Of a DNA stretch of 64,000 nt, positions 24,993 to 35,963 are shown piece after piece. Each line of letters begins with the position of its first letter. The first letter of the stretch is position 1. The notes beneath the pieces are model-generated. The model was given only the letters and a program-made list of their open reading frames with translations, was not told the DNA's origin and made no database searches. Made by a program: the position numbers and the translations under genes. The DNA lies in contig CAMPKA010000003.1 in the NCBI GenBank assembly GCA_946887075.1, forward strand, positions 1-64,000, written 5' to 3'. The stretch comes from an uncultured Salinimicrobium sp. (GTDB taxonomy: Bacteria > Bacteroidota > Bacteroidia > Flavobacteriales > Flavobacteriaceae).

Positions 24993-25822
24993 TGTACTTC
25001 TGTTGTATTTAATGTTTCTTGTTTCTGTTCTATATCGAGAAAGGCAGCCTCGGCCTTCTCGAGATATTCTCCCTGAGGAAAATATTTGATATAATCCCTG
25101 TAATATTTTTCTGCAGCCTCAAGTCTTTCAGGCATGGCATAGGCGTAACTATTGATGGCATAGAGGTAGGCAGATTCCAGTCGGTAGTACAAGGCTTCCT
25201 CACTGAAGGTTGAACCCGGATACTCCGAAATGAAATTGTCAAAAGATGCGATGGCAGCTTTATAATCTGTGGTATGATGATACTGCTTGGCTATTTCATA
25301 CGCCTTTCGTTCGAGCTTCACTGTCAACTCCTGAACGAGCTGGCTCGCTTCATCGAGTTTTTCGCTTTCTGGATATTTATTGATAAAACCCTGTAGCTTC
25401 GCTATCGCTTGTCTTGTTTCCGTCTGATCCAGATTGTATGGTGGAGAGAGGAAATAGAAGCTTTTGGCTCCTTTAAAAGCAGCTTCTTCTGCTTTGTCGC
25501 TTTGCGGATAGGTTTCCGCAAATCGCTCAAACTGGTATCCACTCAAGTAGTAATCGCCCAGCTCATAATAGGTGTCTGCAAAGAGATACATCACACGCTG
25601 ACCCTGAGGCTTCCCGCGGTATTCAGGAACGATTTGTTCAAATAAGCCCAGGGCTTTTCTGAACTTGCTCCTGACCCTGCCTTCTCCGGCCTTGGCCTCA
25701 TCATAGAGCTTTTCTGCCGTTTTATATTTCAGACCGACGTCCCGGCTTTTCAGTACCTTCTGATATTCACTGCAGGACAGGGTCACCATAAGGAGCCCTA
25801 TTAACAGAAATGCTTTCTTCAT
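24989..25822 (-). CDS. bamD: Outer-membrane assembly lipoprotein BamD
   Basis: A 277-residue lipoprotein of the BAM complex that inserts beta-barrel proteins in the outer membrane. Signal and lipobox MVTLSC place the lipidated Cys at residue 17; the body contains tetratricopeptide-like repeats, e.g. AEKLYDEAKAGEGRVRSKFR, GDYYLSGYQFERFAETYPQS and AIASFDNFISEYPGST. The upstream ATG at 25837 is only 4 nt from the -7 box, so transcripts starting at the normal distance would lack it; I therefore use 25822, which also gives a typical signal peptide. First gene of the rpoZ-coaBC-porD run. Confidence 0.92.
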   Translation of the reverse strand: MKKAFLLIGLLMVTLSCSEYQKVLKSRDVGLKYKTAEKLYDEAKAGEGRVRSKFRKALGLFEQIVPEYRGKPQGQRVMYLFADTYYELGDYYLSGYQFERFAETYPQSDKAEEAAFKGAKSFYFLSPPYNLDQTETRQAIAKLQGFINKYPESEKLDEASQLVQELTVKLERKAYEIAKQYHHTTDYKAAIASFDNFISEYPGSTFSEEALYYRLESAYLYAINSYAYAMPERLEAAEKYYRDYIKYFPQGEYLEKAEAAFLDIEQKQETLNTTEVQ

Positions 25823-25841
25823 TATTGGTTTTAACATCTGG

Positions 25842-25849
25842 CAAAAATA
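25842..25849 (-). promoter_or_regulatory. -7 promoter box TATTTTTG for the bamD operon
   Basis: Minus-strand TATTTTTG, 4 nt from the first ATG (25837) and 19 nt from the preferred ATG (25822). Confidence 0.45.
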
Positions 25850-25893
25850 CTCTTTTATACGGTATTACAAAAACTTTGCTCCCCCCTGGAGTG

Positions 25894-26781
25894 CTACTGT
25901 TTCGCCCGGAGATTCTCCAGGAAAAAACGAATGTCCTCTTTGAGTCCAGCGCTAGCTGAAACCAATGGCAGCCTCAGGACATCACTGCAAATTCCTTTGA
26001 TGTCTAACAAAGCCTTGATTCCGGCAGGATTGCCTTCGGAAAAGATCAGCTCGATGGCAGGTGCCACCTGGTAATGAAGATCATAAGCCTGATCAACCTT
26101 TCTTTCCAGGCCTAGTCGCACCATGTTCGAGAATTCCCGCGGAACTCCCTGGGCAATGACGGAAATAACCCCTTTACCCCCGGCCAGGACCATGGGGAGG
26201 GTTATCATATCATCTCCCGATATAACAAGGAAATCTCTTGGCACCGCATTAATCAGCTTCATCGCCTGAACCATATCCCCTGCTGCTTCCTTTATTCCTA
26301 TGATATTGTCGAAATCCCTGGCCAGCCTCGCTACCGTGGAGGGAAGAACATTTGATCCAGTTCTACCGGGAACATTGTAGAGTATAACCGGTTTTGGAGA
26401 AGCCTTGGCCACCTCCCGGAAATGCTGATAGATCCCTTCCTGAGTGGGCTTGTTATAATAGGGAGACACAGAAAGTATAGCCTCGAAATGATCCAGGTCT
26501 CTATTCTGTAACTCGTCGGTTACCGCAGCCGTATTGTTTCCTCCAATTCCGAGGACCAGAGGAATCCGGCCATTGTTTTCGGCGATGACTGTCTGAATCA
26601 CGAGCTCTTTCTCCGAGGCAGCAAGCGTGGCACTTTCAGCTGTGGTTCCAAGCACCACAAGATAATCAATGCCGTTCTCGATCTGGTAACTGACCAACCT
26701 TTTCAATGATGCTACGTCTACAGAAAGATCTTCATTAAAGGGAGTGACTAATGCCACCCCTGTTCCGCTAAAACTGTTCAT
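25894..26781 (-). CDS. dapA: 4-hydroxy-tetrahydrodipicolinate synthase
   Basis: A 295-residue (beta/alpha)8 aldolase condensing pyruvate with aspartate semialdehyde, first committed step of the diaminopimelate/lysine pathway. [17 protein letters not shown] opens the protein; GTTAESATL near residue 45 is the substrate loop, [14 protein letters not shown] near 131 holds the catalytic Tyr, and GIKEAAGDM near 162 the Schiff-base Lys. It begins one base after the DUF6913 gene, so they are co-transcribed. dapF lies elsewhere in the window (42.2-43.0 kb). Confidence 0.95.
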   Translation of the reverse strand: MNSFSGTGVALVTPFNEDLSVDVASLKRLVSYQIENGIDYLVVLGTTAESATLAASEKELVIQTVIAENNGRIPLVLGIGGNNTAAVTDELQNRDLDHFEAILSVSPYYNKPTQEGIYQHFREVAKASPKPVILYNVPGRTGSNVLPSTVARLARDFDNIIGIKEAAGDMVQAMKLINAVPRDFLVISGDDMITLPMVLAGGKGVISVIAQGVPREFSNMVRLGLERKVDQAYDLHYQVAPAIELIFSEGNPAGIKALLDIKGICSDVLRLPLVSASAGLKEDIRFFLENLRAKQ

Positions 26782-26782
26782 T

Positions 26783-27283
26783 TTATATACTTCTGATTTT
26801 TTTCAAATATTTTCTTGTCTCATGTAAAAAGGTTTCGGGCTCTCCAACTGGCACCGCTATGGTAAGGTCAAGATCATTCCGAAATACCCGCTCATTTATC
26901 CCCAATTTAAGATCCGCCCGCATTGCCGAAACGAGGAAACCAGCAGATTTATTCTCCCCGGATGTGAAGGCTATCAGAATTTCATACCCGATATTCAGGG
27001 AATCAGCCACTGGCTTATTCTTAATGCGACCGTTCCAGGAGACATCCTTCAAAGAAAAGCAGGTCAGATCGGATTCCTGATGTTGATCCTGTTCCCCACA
27101 ATAGATCATGCTGGTTTCCCAAAGTCCCTCTTCTAAATCCTCGCCTAATCGACGGAAATTCTCGATTAGATCAATGGTATTAGAATCGAGCAAAATGACC
27201 AGGGATTTTCTTTTTCTGCCATGGTTCCTCCTCATTTTCCTGGATAGATTCCAGGCGGAAATATCTCTGACCAATCTGTTCAT
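26783..27283 (-). CDS. DUF6913 family protein
   Basis: A 166-residue soluble protein matching what I know as DUF6913, a flavobacterial family usually next to dapA. Visible features: a basic N-terminus ([13 protein letters not shown]), [16 protein letters not shown] in the middle, and a C-terminal [20 protein letters not shown]. No catalytic motif is recognised; function unknown. The open frame starts at TTG 27292, but ATG 27283 lies exactly 6 nt after the -7 box TAATTTTG, as at four other genes. Upstream partner of dapA. Confidence 0.7.
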   Translation of the reverse strand: MNRLVRDISAWNLSRKMRRNHGRKRKSLVILLDSNTIDLIENFRRLGEDLEEGLWETSMIYCGEQDQHQESDLTCFSLKDVSWNGRIKNKPVADSLNIGYEILIAFTSGENKSAGFLVSAMRADLKLGINERVFRNDLDLTIAVPVGEPETFLHETRKYLKKIRSI

Positions 27284-27289
27284 TCGGAG

Positions 27290-27297
27290 CAAAATTA
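27290..27297 (-). promoter_or_regulatory. -7 promoter box TAATTTTG for DUF6913-dapA
   Basis: Minus-strand TAATTTTG ending 6 nt before the ATG at 27283; a TTG occurs 15 nt further upstream (27313-27315), shorter than the usual spacer. Confidence 0.5.
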
Positions 27298-27336
27298 GAC
27301 ATTAAAAAATTACAAGGGAAGGGGAAGGCGGAGTTT

Positions 27337-28035
27337 TTAAACCAGATGCAGGAGCCGGAGCTTTTTTTCAGGGGTCACGAAGAACAGGAAAGCTAATTTG
27401 ATCGCCGCAAACCTGATGAGAGTTCCCACAACCTCAACGCTTAAGTCAGGAAAATAAAAAACCTCCATATCCCTTAGCACATCCGCGAAGATAAAAGAAA
27501 GGGTCAGGCAGATAAAAAAGACGGACTTCCGGGAGAATGAATTCAGGTAATACACCAGGGCGCAAATGGCAAAAAACAGAATATTGAGATAATAGATAAT
27601 ATAAAACCCAAAGCTGAAGTCATCGGTGAGATTTCGCTCGATCTCCACCATATGAAGAAATAGCAGGTAAATGTACACGCCCACAACGATCAGGAAGTAG
27701 AGCGTGGTAAACCGGCTGCCCTTGGCATATTCCGTATGTTTGATGGCCTCCCGAACAAGAAAAATATAACTCCCCAACCAGAGCCCGAGAACCCCCAGCT
27801 TTATATACCACAGCTCCCAAAAAAAAGAAAAGCCTGCAGCGAGAAGAATGCAGACGAAAAAGGCAACGAAATTGATATTTCTCAGGGGCAGATTCTTGAG
27901 ATAATATCCCGCAAGGGGCAGGATGAAAATGATCTCACCGCTCCTTCGAACCCAGAAGTTCTCCGTAAATATTCCGATTAGCGTAACCAGAATTGCTGTT
28001 ACCACAGAAAAAATCAAAAAATATCTGGATTTCAT
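27337..28035 (-). CDS. Polytopic membrane protein, YhhN-like outline
   Basis: A 232-residue protein consisting of seven to eight hydrophobic helices with short loops; charged loops such as REAIKHTEYAKGSRF near residue 92 and HMVEIERNLTDDF near 125. The pattern of helices and the RDMEVFYFP segment before the last helix recall the YhhN/TMEM86 (lysoplasmalogenase-like) outline, but I cannot confirm catalytic residues, so the name is tentative. The gene immediately upstream (28120-28830) encodes a protein of equal size and similar helix spacing. Inner membrane; function unknown. Confidence 0.6.
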   Translation of the reverse strand: MKSRYFLIFSVVTAILVTLIGIFTENFWVRRSGEIIFILPLAGYYLKNLPLRNINFVAFFVCILLAAGFSFFWELWYIKLGVLGLWLGSYIFLVREAIKHTEYAKGSRFTTLYFLIVVGVYIYLLFLHMVEIERNLTDDFSFGFYIIYYLNILFFAICALVYYLNSFSRKSVFFICLTLSFIFADVLRDMEVFYFPDLSVEVVGTLIRFAAIKLAFLFFVTPEKKLRLLHLV

Positions 28036-28119
28036 CTAAAACTTAAAATTCCCGGCAATATAAATAATATTATTGATCAAAATTGTTAATATCCTTCAGA
28101 GCTTCTGAATTCCAGGTTA

Positions 28120-28830
28120 CTAAAAATAGGGGACCTTGGCGGAAGGTCTCCGATGCAGCGCATATTGCACCATTGAAAAAAGTGCCATGACGTGAAAGAG
28201 CGGAAAAAAGATATCCAGGCTGACATTGGACATCACGTAAAGCCTGAAGAAAAGCGAAAGTTCAGAGATCAGAATAGAGGCTGCTGCCAGCATGAGCCAC
28301 AAAGAGGCGTAATGGGATTTCACTAAATATCCTGTGAAGGTAAACGCCATAAACAGGATGAGCACCAATAGAAAAGTCCAAACTACCCATTTATAGCTCG
28401 GCACGACCATCGGAACTATTTCCGAAATCGAAAAGAAGAGGAATCCCAGGAAACCATACATAATGGCAAGAGAAAAAATTTCCACGGTGTATATCTTTGC
28501 ACGCTGGAATCCCGTAACGGCAAACACAAAAAGAATGAGTAAGCTTAACCCGAGGCTAGTCAGGATGATCATCGCATGCTCACTGAAATCGATCAGGAGA
28601 AAGATATTTCTCACATAGAACAGCATCAGGGTGAGTACCATAGGAAGAAACCATTTCCTGGCCTTATACCAGTAGTACAGGATCAGTACGGGAACAAGCA
28701 GGTATGAACTCCCCTCAACCAGGCTCCGAAAATCGAATATCACACTTACTACGAAGACCAGACCTATATGGATGAACAGCAGCAGAAGCTTGTCTGCTAT
28801 CTTCAGGTTCCTAAGCGATAACAGGCCCAT
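28120..28830 (-). CDS. Polytopic membrane protein, relative of downstream gene
   Basis: A 236-residue membrane protein with about eight hydrophobic segments (for example LLLLFIHIGLVFVVSVIF near 16-33 and MAFTFTGYLVKSH near 165). Size, helix spacing and location suggest it is a divergent tandem relative of the 232-residue protein that follows 84 bases downstream, although sequence identity is low by eye. No known family could be assigned. A basic C-terminus (HRRPSAKVPYF) should be cytoplasmic. No clear -7 box precedes it. Confidence 0.55.
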   Translation of the reverse strand: MGLLSLRNLKIADKLLLLFIHIGLVFVVSVIFDFRSLVEGSSYLLVPVLILYYWYKARKWFLPMVLTLMLFYVRNIFLLIDFSEHAMIILTSLGLSLLILFVFAVTGFQRAKIYTVEIFSLAIMYGFLGFLFFSISEIVPMVVPSYKWVVWTFLLVLILFMAFTFTGYLVKSHYASLWLMLAAASILISELSLFFRLYVMSNVSLDIFFPLFHVMALFSMVQYALHRRPSAKVPYF

Positions 28831-29061
28831 GTTTCTCAGATACAGGATAAGTTTTCACAGCTGGAAATTAGGCTTTTTTTGCAAATCATGGAAATCTGAA
28901 GATTTCCTATTCCCCGGATCAAATGATTTCAGCATTAACAGATCTTTTGGATGAAAGGTTTTGCCTATGTGAGGCACAGGTTCTGAAATCACAGTGGATC
29001 AGGGCGTAGTCGAATAAAAGCGCCGAGCAGCAGGGTCAACGGGTGTTAAAAAAACATCGAG

Positions 29062-29089
29062 CTTCTCAAATTCAGGTTAAACTTCTCAA
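29062..29089 (+). repeat. Direct repeat CTTCTCAA, 20-base period
   Basis: Two copies of CTTCTCAA start exactly 20 bases apart (12-base spacer), about two helical turns, and end 28 bases before the -7 box at 29118. This is the geometry of a dimeric activator site (LytTR-like or similar); no regulator is identified. Confidence 0.4.
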
Positions 29090-29117
29090 TCTTACTGCTG
29101 CACCTGCCCTGGCTTAT

Positions 29118-29125
29118 TAATTTTG
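29118..29125 (+). promoter_or_regulatory. -7 promoter box TAATTTTG for the 39-residue gene
   Basis: Matches TAnnTTTG, 22 nt before the ATG at 29148. No TTG at -33; the direct repeat covers that region instead. Confidence 0.45.
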
Positions 29126-29147
29126 CCAGACAAAAAAGCCACCTGAA

Positions 29148-29267
29148 ATGATCAAGCGAAGAGTGCTCCGATTTTATGCCAAATTGCATTATGAAGAAAG
29201 ATCCATGTTGAACGTAGCCATTATTCTCACCAGCCTCCTGGCCATTATGCTCAACCTGGACAGCTGA
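29148..29267 (+). CDS. Predicted 39-residue single-pass membrane peptide
   Basis: An unannotated-length ORF: a basic N-terminus MIKRRVLRFYAKLHYEERS followed by one hydrophobic helix (MLNVAIILTSLLAIML) and a short NLDS tail. The positive-inside distribution, preceding -7 box and direct repeat, and the stop lying 1 base before the convergent ligA stop, all support a real gene. I do not recognise a family. It could be a regulator of a membrane complex, but this is unsupported. Its shortness is why it is easily missed. Confidence 0.55.
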   Translation: MIKRRVLRFYAKLHYEERSMLNVAIILTSLLAIMLNLDS

Positions 29268-29268
29268 T

Positions 29269-31918
<2,650 letters not shown>

Positions 31919-31922
<4 letters not shown>

Positions 31923-32764
31923 TTCAACACGGCCTTAAGCAAACGATCAGCACCAAAAATATCCTTTCTGAGGCAGGTTCTAAAATTTTTTGCGTTGAGA
32001 AGCGCTGAGGTTTCCCTGGAAAGGTATTGATTGATTTCGAAGAAAAGCAGCCCGTCCGGACAAAGGGCTCGGCCAGCGAGATCAGTGATCTTACGGTAAA
32101 ATACCAGAGGGTCGGATTCCGGAACATAGAGGGCTTCTGGCGGTTCAAAATCGAGAACGTTTGGGTGCATTTCCTTCTTTTCCAATTCCCTTACATAAGG
32201 TGGGTTTGAAACTATGACGTCGTACTTCATACCGAGGTCATCTGACAACAGAATATCCCGATGTATGAAACTGATCTCCACAGCATTTCGGGCAGCATTT
32301 CTCTTAGCGATCCTCAGCGCGTCCTCAGACCGATCGAGGGCCCATATCTCTGCATTCGGCAGATTTTTCGCCAGGGAGATCGCGATACATCCGCTTCCGG
32401 TGCCGATATCCAGGATTTTTGGTTGGGACCTTCCTGAAGTCTCCTCCAGGACCCAGGATACGAGTTCTTCAGTCTCCGGACGCGGAATCAGGACGTGCTC
32501 ATCCACGGCGAAGGAAAGCCCGAAAAATTCAGCCTCTCCAGTGATATACTGGATCGGCTCATGGCGCTTCAGGCGACCTAGAACCCGACACAGCTCCTGA
32601 TACTGAGTAGTATCCAACTCCTTATCAGGATGCAAGGCGACCTCGAGCCTGCTCATATTCAAATAAGTCTGGGTACAAATACTGAAAAGGGACCTGGCCT
32701 CCCCTTCCGGATAATCCGGGGAAAGGGCTTCAAAAAAGGATTCCCTGAAATTTCTTAGGGTCAT
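31919..32764 (-). CDS. prmC: Release factor glutamine methyltransferase PrmC
   Basis: A 281-residue N5-glutamine methyltransferase acting on the GGQ of release factors RF1/RF2. N-terminal helical domain to about residue 95 (EPIQYITGEAEFFGL is the family block), SAM-binding motif ILDIGTGSGCIAISLAKN near 114-131 and the catalytic NPPY in VIVSNPPYVRELEKKE near 181-196. Length normal. The family's usual neighbour prfA is absent; here it lies between GNAT and VOC genes. Confidence 0.93.
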
Positions 32765-32798
32765 TGGATCTTTCTTTTGGAACCTTACCTGTGGGCAT

Positions 32799-33287
32799 TT
32801 AGAGATCCCTTATCATCCAGACCGAACAGTTGTAATGGCCGGTATCCCCCAGGGGTCCGTCCAGAGGTTGAAAACCGTTCCGCCTGTAAAGCCTTTGTGC
32901 ATGTTGCATATAAGGCATCGTTTCAAGATAACATTTTCTGTAACCAGCCTCTTTCGCAAAGGAGAGGCACCTCTCGATCATCTCCATTCCTACTCCTTTC
33001 CCCCGGACTTCGGGTAAGAAATACATTTTCTGCAATTCGCAGATCGACTTGTCTCCATTGTCCAACGGAGCGATCCCGGCGCCTCCCGTGATAGTGCCTT
33101 CCTCGTTTACCACTACAAAATATGCCCTTGTGGCACCGGAATACGCCTCAAACATATCCTCAAGAGAAGCATCCTCGTATGCCGTGCCTATCTTTGGGAC
33201 TCCCATTTCGGTTAAAACCGATCGTATCAGGTCCTTAACCTGGCCGTTATCACTCCTGCGGATCTCTCTGATTTTGTAACCGTTCAT
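32799..33287 (-). CDS. GNAT family N-acetyltransferase
   Basis: A 162-residue acetyltransferase. The GNAT core has GAGIAPLDNGDKSICELQKM (beta strands) and the acetyl-CoA loop YFLPEVRGKGVGMEMIERC near residues 89-107 with the R-G-x-G-x-G/A pattern; YLETMPYMQHAQRLYRRNGF is the typical C-terminal helix and strand. The acceptor is unknown. It is divergent from ribD with only 29 bases between starts, and is first in a leftward unit of four genes. Confidence 0.85.
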   Translation of the reverse strand: MNGYKIREIRRSDNGQVKDLIRSVLTEMGVPKIGTAYEDASLEDMFEAYSGATRAYFVVVNEEGTITGGAGIAPLDNGDKSICELQKMYFLPEVRGKGVGMEMIERCLSFAKEAGYRKCYLETMPYMQHAQRLYRRNGFQPLDGPLGDTGHYNCSVWMIRDL

Positions 33288-33302
33288 ATTCGCTTTAAAT
33301 AG

Positions 33303-33310
33303 TATTTTTG
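33303..33310 (+). promoter_or_regulatory. -7 promoter box TATTTTTG for ribD
   Basis: TATTTTTG, 6 nt before the GTG at 33317; no -33 TTG at the expected distance. Lies in a 29-base divergent spacer that leaves no room for a leader. Confidence 0.5.
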
Positions 33311-33316
33311 TCGGGA

Positions 33317-34363
33317 GTGAATATACATGAAAAATACATAAACCGTTGTATAGAACTGGCCCGAAACGGCCTTGGGCGGACCTGGCCGAATCCCCTGGTC
33401 GGCAGCGTAATTGTGCATAAAGGCCACATCATCGGGGAAGGGTGGCACCGACGGGCCGGAGATGCCCATGCTGAAGTCAACGCAATAAACGCTGTAAAAG
33501 ATCAGGCCATGCTTAAGGAAGCTGCCATTTATGTGAGTCTTGAGCCCTGTAGTCACTATGGAAAAACCCCTCCCTGCAGCAATTTGATTATCGACAGCGG
33601 CATTAAGAAGATCATCATCGGAACAATAGATCCTTTTGGGGAGGTGAGAGGAAAGGGTATCAAGAAGTTATTGGACGCAGGATGCCAGGTCACTGTGGGA
33701 GTTCTGGAAAAAGCATGTCAGGACCTCAACCGTCGTTTTTTTACCTATCATACCCAAAGGAGGCCCTACATTATTCTGAAATGGGCGGAAAGCAGGGATG
33801 GCTTTATTGCTCCCTTTGAACATAAGGAAGCCGGCCGCAGGCCGGTGTGGATCTCCAACCTTATATCGAGACAGCTTGTACACAAATGGAGAGCAGAAGA
33901 ACAGGCTATACTCGTGGGAACACGCACTGCCCTCAAGGACAATCCCAGGCTCAATACCCGGCACTGGAGCGGAGCGGATCCCATTCGCATTGTCATAGAC
34001 AGGAAAAGGACCATTCCTTTAGAATCTCATCTTTTCGATCGTTCCGTCAAAACCATTGTACTGACAGAAGAAAACTCCCGGGATGAAGGGGAAAATCTTG
34101 TCTTTGAGCATCTTTCTTTCTCTCAAAACTTCCGGGAGAAATTCTGCGATCTCCTATATGATCATGAAATTCAATCCTTACTGGTTGAAGGAGGCACCTT
34201 TACGCTACAGGCGCTGATAGATCAGGGCCTTTGGGATGAAGCGCGTATCTTCCGGGGTCCGGCCGCCTTAGAAGAGGGAATTCCTGCTCCAGTAATCTCC
34301 GGAAGGGTAGAAAGCTGCCTGGACATCGCCGGAGACAAACTTCAAATTCTCAGAAATGATTAA
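33317..34363 (+). CDS. ribD: Riboflavin biosynthesis deaminase/reductase RibD
   Basis: A 348-residue bifunctional enzyme carrying out two consecutive riboflavin-pathway steps: deamination of the pyrimidine and reduction of the ribosyl side chain. Deaminase zinc site: HAEVNAI near residue 48 and EPCSHYGKTPPC near 76-87. The C-terminal reductase domain starts YIILKWAESRDGF near 150, with the nucleotide-binding LLVEGGTFTLQALIDQGLWD near 290. GTG at 33317 is chosen over TTG at 33308 because the family starts N-I-H-E-K-Y and the TTG is the end of the -7 box. The other rib genes are not here. First of a rightward unit. Confidence 0.93.
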   Translation: MNIHEKYINRCIELARNGLGRTWPNPLVGSVIVHKGHIIGEGWHRRAGDAHAEVNAINAVKDQAMLKEAAIYVSLEPCSHYGKTPPCSNLIIDSGIKKIIIGTIDPFGEVRGKGIKKLLDAGCQVTVGVLEKACQDLNRRFFTYHTQRRPYIILKWAESRDGFIAPFEHKEAGRRPVWISNLISRQLVHKWRAEEQAILVGTRTALKDNPRLNTRHWSGADPIRIVIDRKRTIPLESHLFDRSVKTIVLTEENSRDEGENLVFEHLSFSQNFREKFCDLLYDHEIQSLLVEGGTFTLQALIDQGLWDEARIFRGPAALEEGIPAPVISGRVESCLDIAGDKLQILRND

Positions 34364-34964
34364 ACACATCATCTTTGATTTTGGAGATGTCTTCCTGAAC
34401 CTGGACAAGAAAGCCACGGAGGACCAGCTCAGGAAACTGGGACTTCACCAATTATCAGATGCTGCACTTTCCAGGAATCAGGAGTATGAAAAAGGTGGCT
34501 TTTCCTCTGAAGATTTTGTGGCCGATTATTGCAGGGAATTCCCGGCTCTGAATGCGCAGTCCTTCGTGGCCTGCTGGAACGCAATACTCGTAGACTTTCC
34601 CAAGTACCGGCTGGAATTTCTGCAGGAACTGGTCTCCAGCGGAAGATTCAGACTGTTTCTGTTGAGCAACACCAATGACCTTCATATCGATTGGGTAAAA
34701 CAACAGATCGTTTTCTTTGAGGAATTCAGAGCTTGTTTTGAGGCTTTCTACCTTTCTCAGGAACTCGGGCTGAGAAAACCAGATCCAGCTATTTTTGATT
34801 TGGTACTCAACCGGCATGATCTGAGGCCCGAGGAAACCCTGTTTATTGACGATACCCCCGAGAACACCAGAGCTGCTGAAAAACTTGGAATTCATACCTG
34901 GACCATTGATCCAGAGAAGGAAGATGTTACAGATCTGCTAACCATCAAAAGCGACCTCTTTTGA
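34356..34964 (+). CDS. HAD superfamily hydrolase
   Basis: A 202-residue haloacid-dehalogenase-like phosphatase of the HAD-IA type: motif I as FDFGDVFLNLD near residues 6-16, motif II SNTNDLH near 107, motif III Lys in LGLRKPDPAIFD near 142 and motif IV FIDDTPENTRAAEKLG near 165. Note that motif I reads DFGDV rather than DxDxT/V, which is normal for the YihX-like branch. Probably a small-molecule phosphatase; substrate unknown. Overlaps ribD by 8 bases and EamA by 4, so it is translationally coupled; a riboflavin-pathway phosphatase role is conceivable from context only. Confidence 0.8.
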   Translation: MIKHIIFDFGDVFLNLDKKATEDQLRKLGLHQLSDAALSRNQEYEKGGFSSEDFVADYCREFPALNAQSFVACWNAILVDFPKYRLEFLQELVSSGRFRLFLLSNTNDLHIDWVKQQIVFFEEFRACFEAFYLSQELGLRKPDPAIFDLVLNRHDLRPEETLFIDDTPENTRAAEKLGIHTWTIDPEKEDVTDLLTIKSDLF

Positions 34965-35857
34965 TCTTTCTACTGCTCAGTGTGCTGTCCTCCAGCCTGA
35001 TCTTTGTGATCTTCAAATTGTATCGGCACTTTGGGATCAATACGCTTCAGGCGATCATATTTAATTATTTCTTTGCTTTTCTGGCTGGGGTTCTCGTTGA
35101 TAGAAGCCCTGCTGAACTCCTTCGGGTTCCAGGGGAAAGCTGGTTTCCGGGAGTGCTCATCCTGGGGATGTTGTTTATCTCGGTCTTTTATCTTACGGCC
35201 ATCACTGCGCAAAAAAACGGTCTGGCGGTAGTCTCTGTGGCAACTAAACTTTCTGTGGCCATTCCGGTGCTGGTCGGGATTCTATACTACGGCGAGAGCA
35301 CAGGGGTCCTGAAGATCACAGGTGTCGCCCTGGCTATGATCGCGGTTTACCTGACTTCCGTCCGGAGTGGGGAGACCATAAAACTCCAGGAGGGGAACCT
35401 GATCTTTCCCATTGCAGTCTTTTTCGGAAGCGGCATCATCGATTCCACCATCAAATTTCTGGAAAAGAGCTTTGTTGCACCCCGGGATATTGCCCTTTTC
35501 TCTTCCAGTATCTTCGCAATTGCTGGACTCATAGGGATCGGAATCTTGCTCGCCCAGTTTTTGTCCGGGAAACTGCGGCTTTCGGTGAGAAACCTCCTGG
35601 GAGGGATCGCTCTTGGGATCCCGAACTTCGGTTCCATTTATTTCCTTGTGATGGCCCTTAGACATACCGGAATGGAAAGTTCAACGATTTTCCCATTGAA
35701 CAACCTTGCCATTGTCTTGGTTTCCACCATTCTTGGAGTCCTGTTCTTCCATGAGCGGATGTTGACCAGAAACTGGATTGGAACGGCGCTCGCCATCCTG
35801 AGCATTGTGCTGATTGCCACGGCTGATCAATGGGCAGACTGGTTTCCTTGGACGTGA
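34961..35857 (+). CDS. EamA/DMT-family transporter
   Basis: A 298-residue inner-membrane protein with about ten hydrophobic helices, arranged as two EamA-type halves; ALAMIAVYLTSVRSG (end of first half) and FPLNNLAIVLVSTILGVLFF near 240-260 are typical drug/metabolite transporter features. The last helix ends in SIVLIATADQWADW. Starts with TTG at 34961, which overlaps the HAD stop (TTGA). The substrate is unknown. Followed after its stop by a small perfect hairpin AAGATAA-ATC-TTATCTT (35899-35915). Confidence 0.82.
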   Translation: MIFLLLSVLSSSLIFVIFKLYRHFGINTLQAIIFNYFFAFLAGVLVDRSPAELLRVPGESWFPGVLILGMLFISVFYLTAITAQKNGLAVVSVATKLSVAIPVLVGILYYGESTGVLKITGVALAMIAVYLTSVRSGETIKLQEGNLIFPIAVFFGSGIIDSTIKFLEKSFVAPRDIALFSSSIFAIAGLIGIGILLAQFLSGKLRLSVRNLLGGIALGIPNFGSIYFLVMALRHTGMESSTIFPLNNLAIVLVSTILGVLFFHERMLTRNWIGTALAILSIVLIATADQWADWFPWT

Positions 35858-35963
35858 GCAACTTCAGCCACATAGAGAAGTTTTCCCTGAGAGACCATAA
35901 GATAAATCTTATCTTGGGCCCGCAGGACCACAGGCTCCAGCAACTACAGCATTATTACAGAAA

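Larger units (their letters stand above)
28831..29147. other. Divergent intergenic region with palindrome and promoter
   Basis: A 317-base spacer between the leftward membrane-protein gene and the rightward 39-residue ORF. It holds an 18-base hairpin (GGAAATC-TGAA-GATTTCC, 28890-28907), a direct repeat CTTCTCAA with 20-base period (29062-29069 and 29082-29089) and a -7 box TAATTTTG (29118-29125). No tRNA or other RNA gene was seen. Confidence 0.5.

Noticed and set aside
27337..28830. Bacteriorhodopsin-like or G-protein-coupled-type proteins
   Set aside because: Seven to eight helices but no retinal lysine or other conserved motif; the count of helices alone is not evidence.
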